Source: Pontimicrobium aquaticum (lineage in GTDB: Bacteria > Bacteroidota > Bacteroidia > Flavobacteriales > Flavobacteriaceae). From it: a stretch of 64,000 nucleotides of DNA. Location: the NCBI RefSeq assembly GCF_005047595.1, contig NZ_SUPL01000003.1:124001-188000 (forward strand). The letters run 5' to 3'. The notes below the pieces were generated by a model. It did no database searches. It saw nothing but the letters and a program-made list of their open reading frames with translations, and had not been told where the DNA came from. Below, one piece after another: positions 62,725 to 64,000 of this stretch (the stretch's first letter is position 1; each line of letters opens with the position of its first letter). The position numbers and the translations under genes were made by a program.

Positions 62725-62778
62725 AATAAACCCTAGTCAGGTTTATTAAAAAAAGCTCCTTTAATTAGGGGCTTTTTT
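62725..62778. terminator. Tandem hairpins, bidirectional terminator
   Basis: AATAAACC (62725-62732) pairs with GGTTTATT (62740-62747). Immediately after, AAAAAAGCTCCT pairs with AGGGGCTTTTTT (62749-62778). It separates the fasciclin gene from the convergent MORN-repeat gene. Confidence 0.8.
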
Positions 62779-63472
62779 ATTGTTTTTGTTTCTTTTTAGG
62801 AGCACTAAAATCTGTTTCTTCTGTTAGTTTACCATCTTCATAATATTTCCATAAGCCCACTTTTTTTCCTTTATTATATTTTCCTTCAGCTATTAAGTCT
62901 CCTTTAGGATGATAATATTTAGCAATACCATGAAGTTCGCCATTGTCATAATTAAACTCTTTTAAAACAACTCCCTTTGCAGAATACCAATAAGATTTTC
63001 CATGCTGCTTGCCAACAACATAATTTACACGTTCGGCTACAACACCATCTTTATAATACACTAATTTCTCTCCTTCTAACTCACCTTTAGAATTATAATT
63101 TTCTAAAGTCATAATTTGATCAGATTTATTATGATAGTAAATCCATTTACCTACATATAACTTTCCAACCATTTTACCTTTACTAATCACTTTTCCATTG
63201 GATGCCAAAAAAGTAACCTGAGCACTATTATCGTTAGGATTAAATACCTTAGTAGCTGTTAATACACTTTTCTGTTTAACAAGTTTATAAAACTTAAATT
63301 CTCCTATTTCCTTACCATGGTCAAAGGTTCCTTCATAACGAACCTGTTTTGTTCCTTCAAAATTCTTTTTCCAGAGGCCATGTCGTTTTCCATCTGCATC
63401 AAACTGATTAATATCTTGGGCAAAAGCAACTAATGATATAAATAGAAATACACTAGAAAGTTTAAATTTCAT
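62777..63472 (-). CDS. MORN-repeat (YwqK-type) exported protein
   Basis: A 231-residue protein with a signal peptide (MKFKLSSVFLFISLVAFAQ). It is built from about seven MORN-variant repeats with the pattern G-x-W-x-Y-Y-x-x-G-K and E-G-x-Y-x-x-G-K (for example GLWKKNF, YVGKWIYYHNK, GKSYWYSAKG, GLWKYYEDGKL). Databases label such proteins YwqK-family antitoxins, but no toxin is adjacent and the signal peptide argues for an envelope protein. It lies 97 nt downstream of yidC on the same strand, behind a terminator. A perfect 9-bp inverted repeat sits at 63501-63521. Confidence 0.8.
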   Translation of the reverse strand: MKFKLSSVFLFISLVAFAQDINQFDADGKRHGLWKKNFEGTKQVRYEGTFDHGKEIGEFKFYKLVKQKSVLTATKVFNPNDNSAQVTFLASNGKVISKGKMVGKLYVGKWIYYHNKSDQIMTLENYNSKGELEGEKLVYYKDGVVAERVNYVVGKQHGKSYWYSAKGVVLKEFNYDNGELHGIAKYYHPKGDLIAEGKYNKGKKVGLWKYYEDGKLTEETDFSAPKKKQKQ

Positions 63473-63500
63473 TCTTTTAAGTTTTATATGTGTTAAACGT

Positions 63501-63521
63501 TACAATTTTACGAAAATTGTA
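63501..63521. repeat. Perfect 9-bp inverted repeat upstream of the MORN-repeat gene
   Basis: TACAATTTT (63501-63509), ACG, AAAATTGTA (63513-63521). It lies 28-49 nt upstream of the gene start at 63472. Possible operator. Confidence 0.5.
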
Positions 63522-63526
63522 GATAC

Positions 63527-63554
63527 AAAAAAGCTACCAAATTGGTAGCTTTTT
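63527..63554 (-). terminator. Intrinsic terminator of yidC
   Basis: AAAAAGCTACCAA and TTGGTAGCTTTTT form a 13-bp perfect stem around one A. On the minus strand the T-run follows the stem, directly after the yidC stop. Confidence 0.85.
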
Positions 63555-63569
63555 CAATAGTTATTAACT

Positions 63570-64000
63570 CTATTTTTTTCTATTTTGCTGTTGTCGTTTT
63601 TGTTCTTCGGCTTTTTCCATCATTTCCTGCATACGACGTTGAAATTTACTTTGCTTTTTAGGGCGCTTTTTCTTTTCTTGAATTTGTGCATGAATTTTAT
63701 CTTCATCCAAAATATAATTCTTAATTACTAGCATAATTCCAATTGTAATTAAGTTAGAAATAAAGTAATATAAACTTAAACCAGCTGCATACTGATTAAA
63801 GAATACCATTAACATTAATGGTGAAAAGTATATCATATACTTCATCATTTTCTGCATATCTGGCATCCCTTCTTGTGTTGGTTGCGATGCCACTTGTTGT
63901 CCAGTTGTCATTTTCATATAGAAGAAAATAGCAATACCAGCTAATATTGGGAATAAACTAACATGATCACCATATAAAGGAATTCTAAATGGTAGTTCAG
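63570..64000 (-). CDS. yidC: Membrane protein insertase YidC, C-terminal part
   Basis: The minus-strand frame is open to the window edge, so the N-terminus is missing; about 143 codons are visible. The sequence reads ELPFRIPLYGDHVSLFPILA near the edge, then MKYMIYFSPLMLMVFFNQYA and GLSLYYFISNLITIG, the last transmembrane helices of the Oxa1/YidC insertase core. The tail is basic and Gln/Lys/Arg-rich (EEQKRQQQNRKK), which in this family can contact ribosomes. An internal Met at 63917 is not the true start. It inserts and folds inner-membrane proteins. Confidence 0.95.
   Translation of the reverse strand, partial: ELPFRIPLYGDHVSLFPILAGIAIFFYMKMTTGQQVASQPTQEGMPDMQKMMKYMIYFSPLMLMVFFNQYAAGLSLYYFISNLITIGIMLVIKNYILDEDKIHAQIQEKKKRPKKQSKFQRRMQEMMEKAEEQKRQQQNRKK

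Noticed and set aside
62777-63472. Toxin-antitoxin system suggested by the YwqK-type repeats
   Set aside because: There is a signal peptide and no adjacent toxin-like gene. MORN repeats alone do not indicate an antitoxin.
1-64000. CRISPR arrays, tRNA or rRNA genes, prophage, insertion sequences, known riboswitches
   Set aside because: Intergenic regions were read on both strands. No regular repeat-spacer pattern, cloverleaf-like sequence, transposase or integrase was found.

Overview
The window is a chromosomal segment of a member of the Bacteroidota, most likely a marine Flavobacteriaceae. The evidence is the very AT-rich DNA, the gliding-motility lipoprotein GldI, two proteins with type IX secretion (T9SS) type A sorting tails, many lipoproteins with a Cys lipobox, Bacteroidota-specific families (DUF5683, DUF6122, DUF6503, DUF3810, OstA-like) and promoters of the flavobacterial form TTG - about 19 nt - TAnnTTTG. 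I do not claim a genus. No rRNA, tRNA, CRISPR array, prophage or complete insertion sequence is visible.

Layout. 1-725: start of a minus-strand multi-spanning membrane protein cut by the window edge. 1016-6584: plus-strand cluster parA-parB-DUF5683-dapB-lepB-wbqC-DUF6122 (chromosome partition, lysine/peptidoglycan precursor, signal peptidase). 6757-13336: minus-strand block with an exo/endonuclease-phosphatase protein, two rhomboids, mutL, two small single-span proteins, ribH and a TPR membrane protein. 13474-15887: recF, a lipoprotein, a DUF721/DciA-like protein and a small membrane protein. 15967-22942: ndk and a PhoD-like phosphatase on minus; nrnA-gldI-cyclophilin/FKBP fusion on plus; pepD on minus; DUF3810 on plus. 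23023-30189: exported amidohydrolase pair, a T9SS cargo gene and a DUF6503 lipoprotein, with a duplicated amidohydrolase 3' end. 30266-36473: SpoU methyltransferase, M48 protease, YfcC transporter, ArgE-like deacylase, two lipoproteins. 36560-38239: SGNH-TPR lipoprotein. 38378-51716: long plus-strand run relA/spoT, fur, purA, ostA-like, class III aminotransferase, TPR protein, two DUF368 genes, aroE, DUF349. 51917-60256: minus-strand mnmA, T9SS subtilisin, nitronate monooxygenase-like, lipoprotein, then mazG, FAD oxidoreductase, family-39 glycosyltransferase. 60433-64000: five-domain fasciclin lipoprotein, MORN-repeat protein and the C-terminus of yidC.

How the genes work together. Much of the content is housekeeping. 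A second theme is the envelope: export and processing (LepB, YidC, GldI and the periplasmic prolyl isomerase), lipid-carrier recycling (two DUF368/PopT-type proteins), LPS transport (OstA-like) and surface secretion through T9SS.

I did not find a clearly new multi-gene defence or mobile system. The most interesting signals are: an 84-bp identical direct repeat formed by an amidohydrolase 3' end plus terminator that brackets a T9SS gene; an amidohydrolase operon in which two of three domains have lost the metal ligands; a MutL with a degenerate endonuclease motif; several long perfect palindromes in promoter regions; two structurally different REP-like elements; a tandem DUF368 pair; and a five-domain FAS1 protein with an A-B-A-A-B internal pattern.
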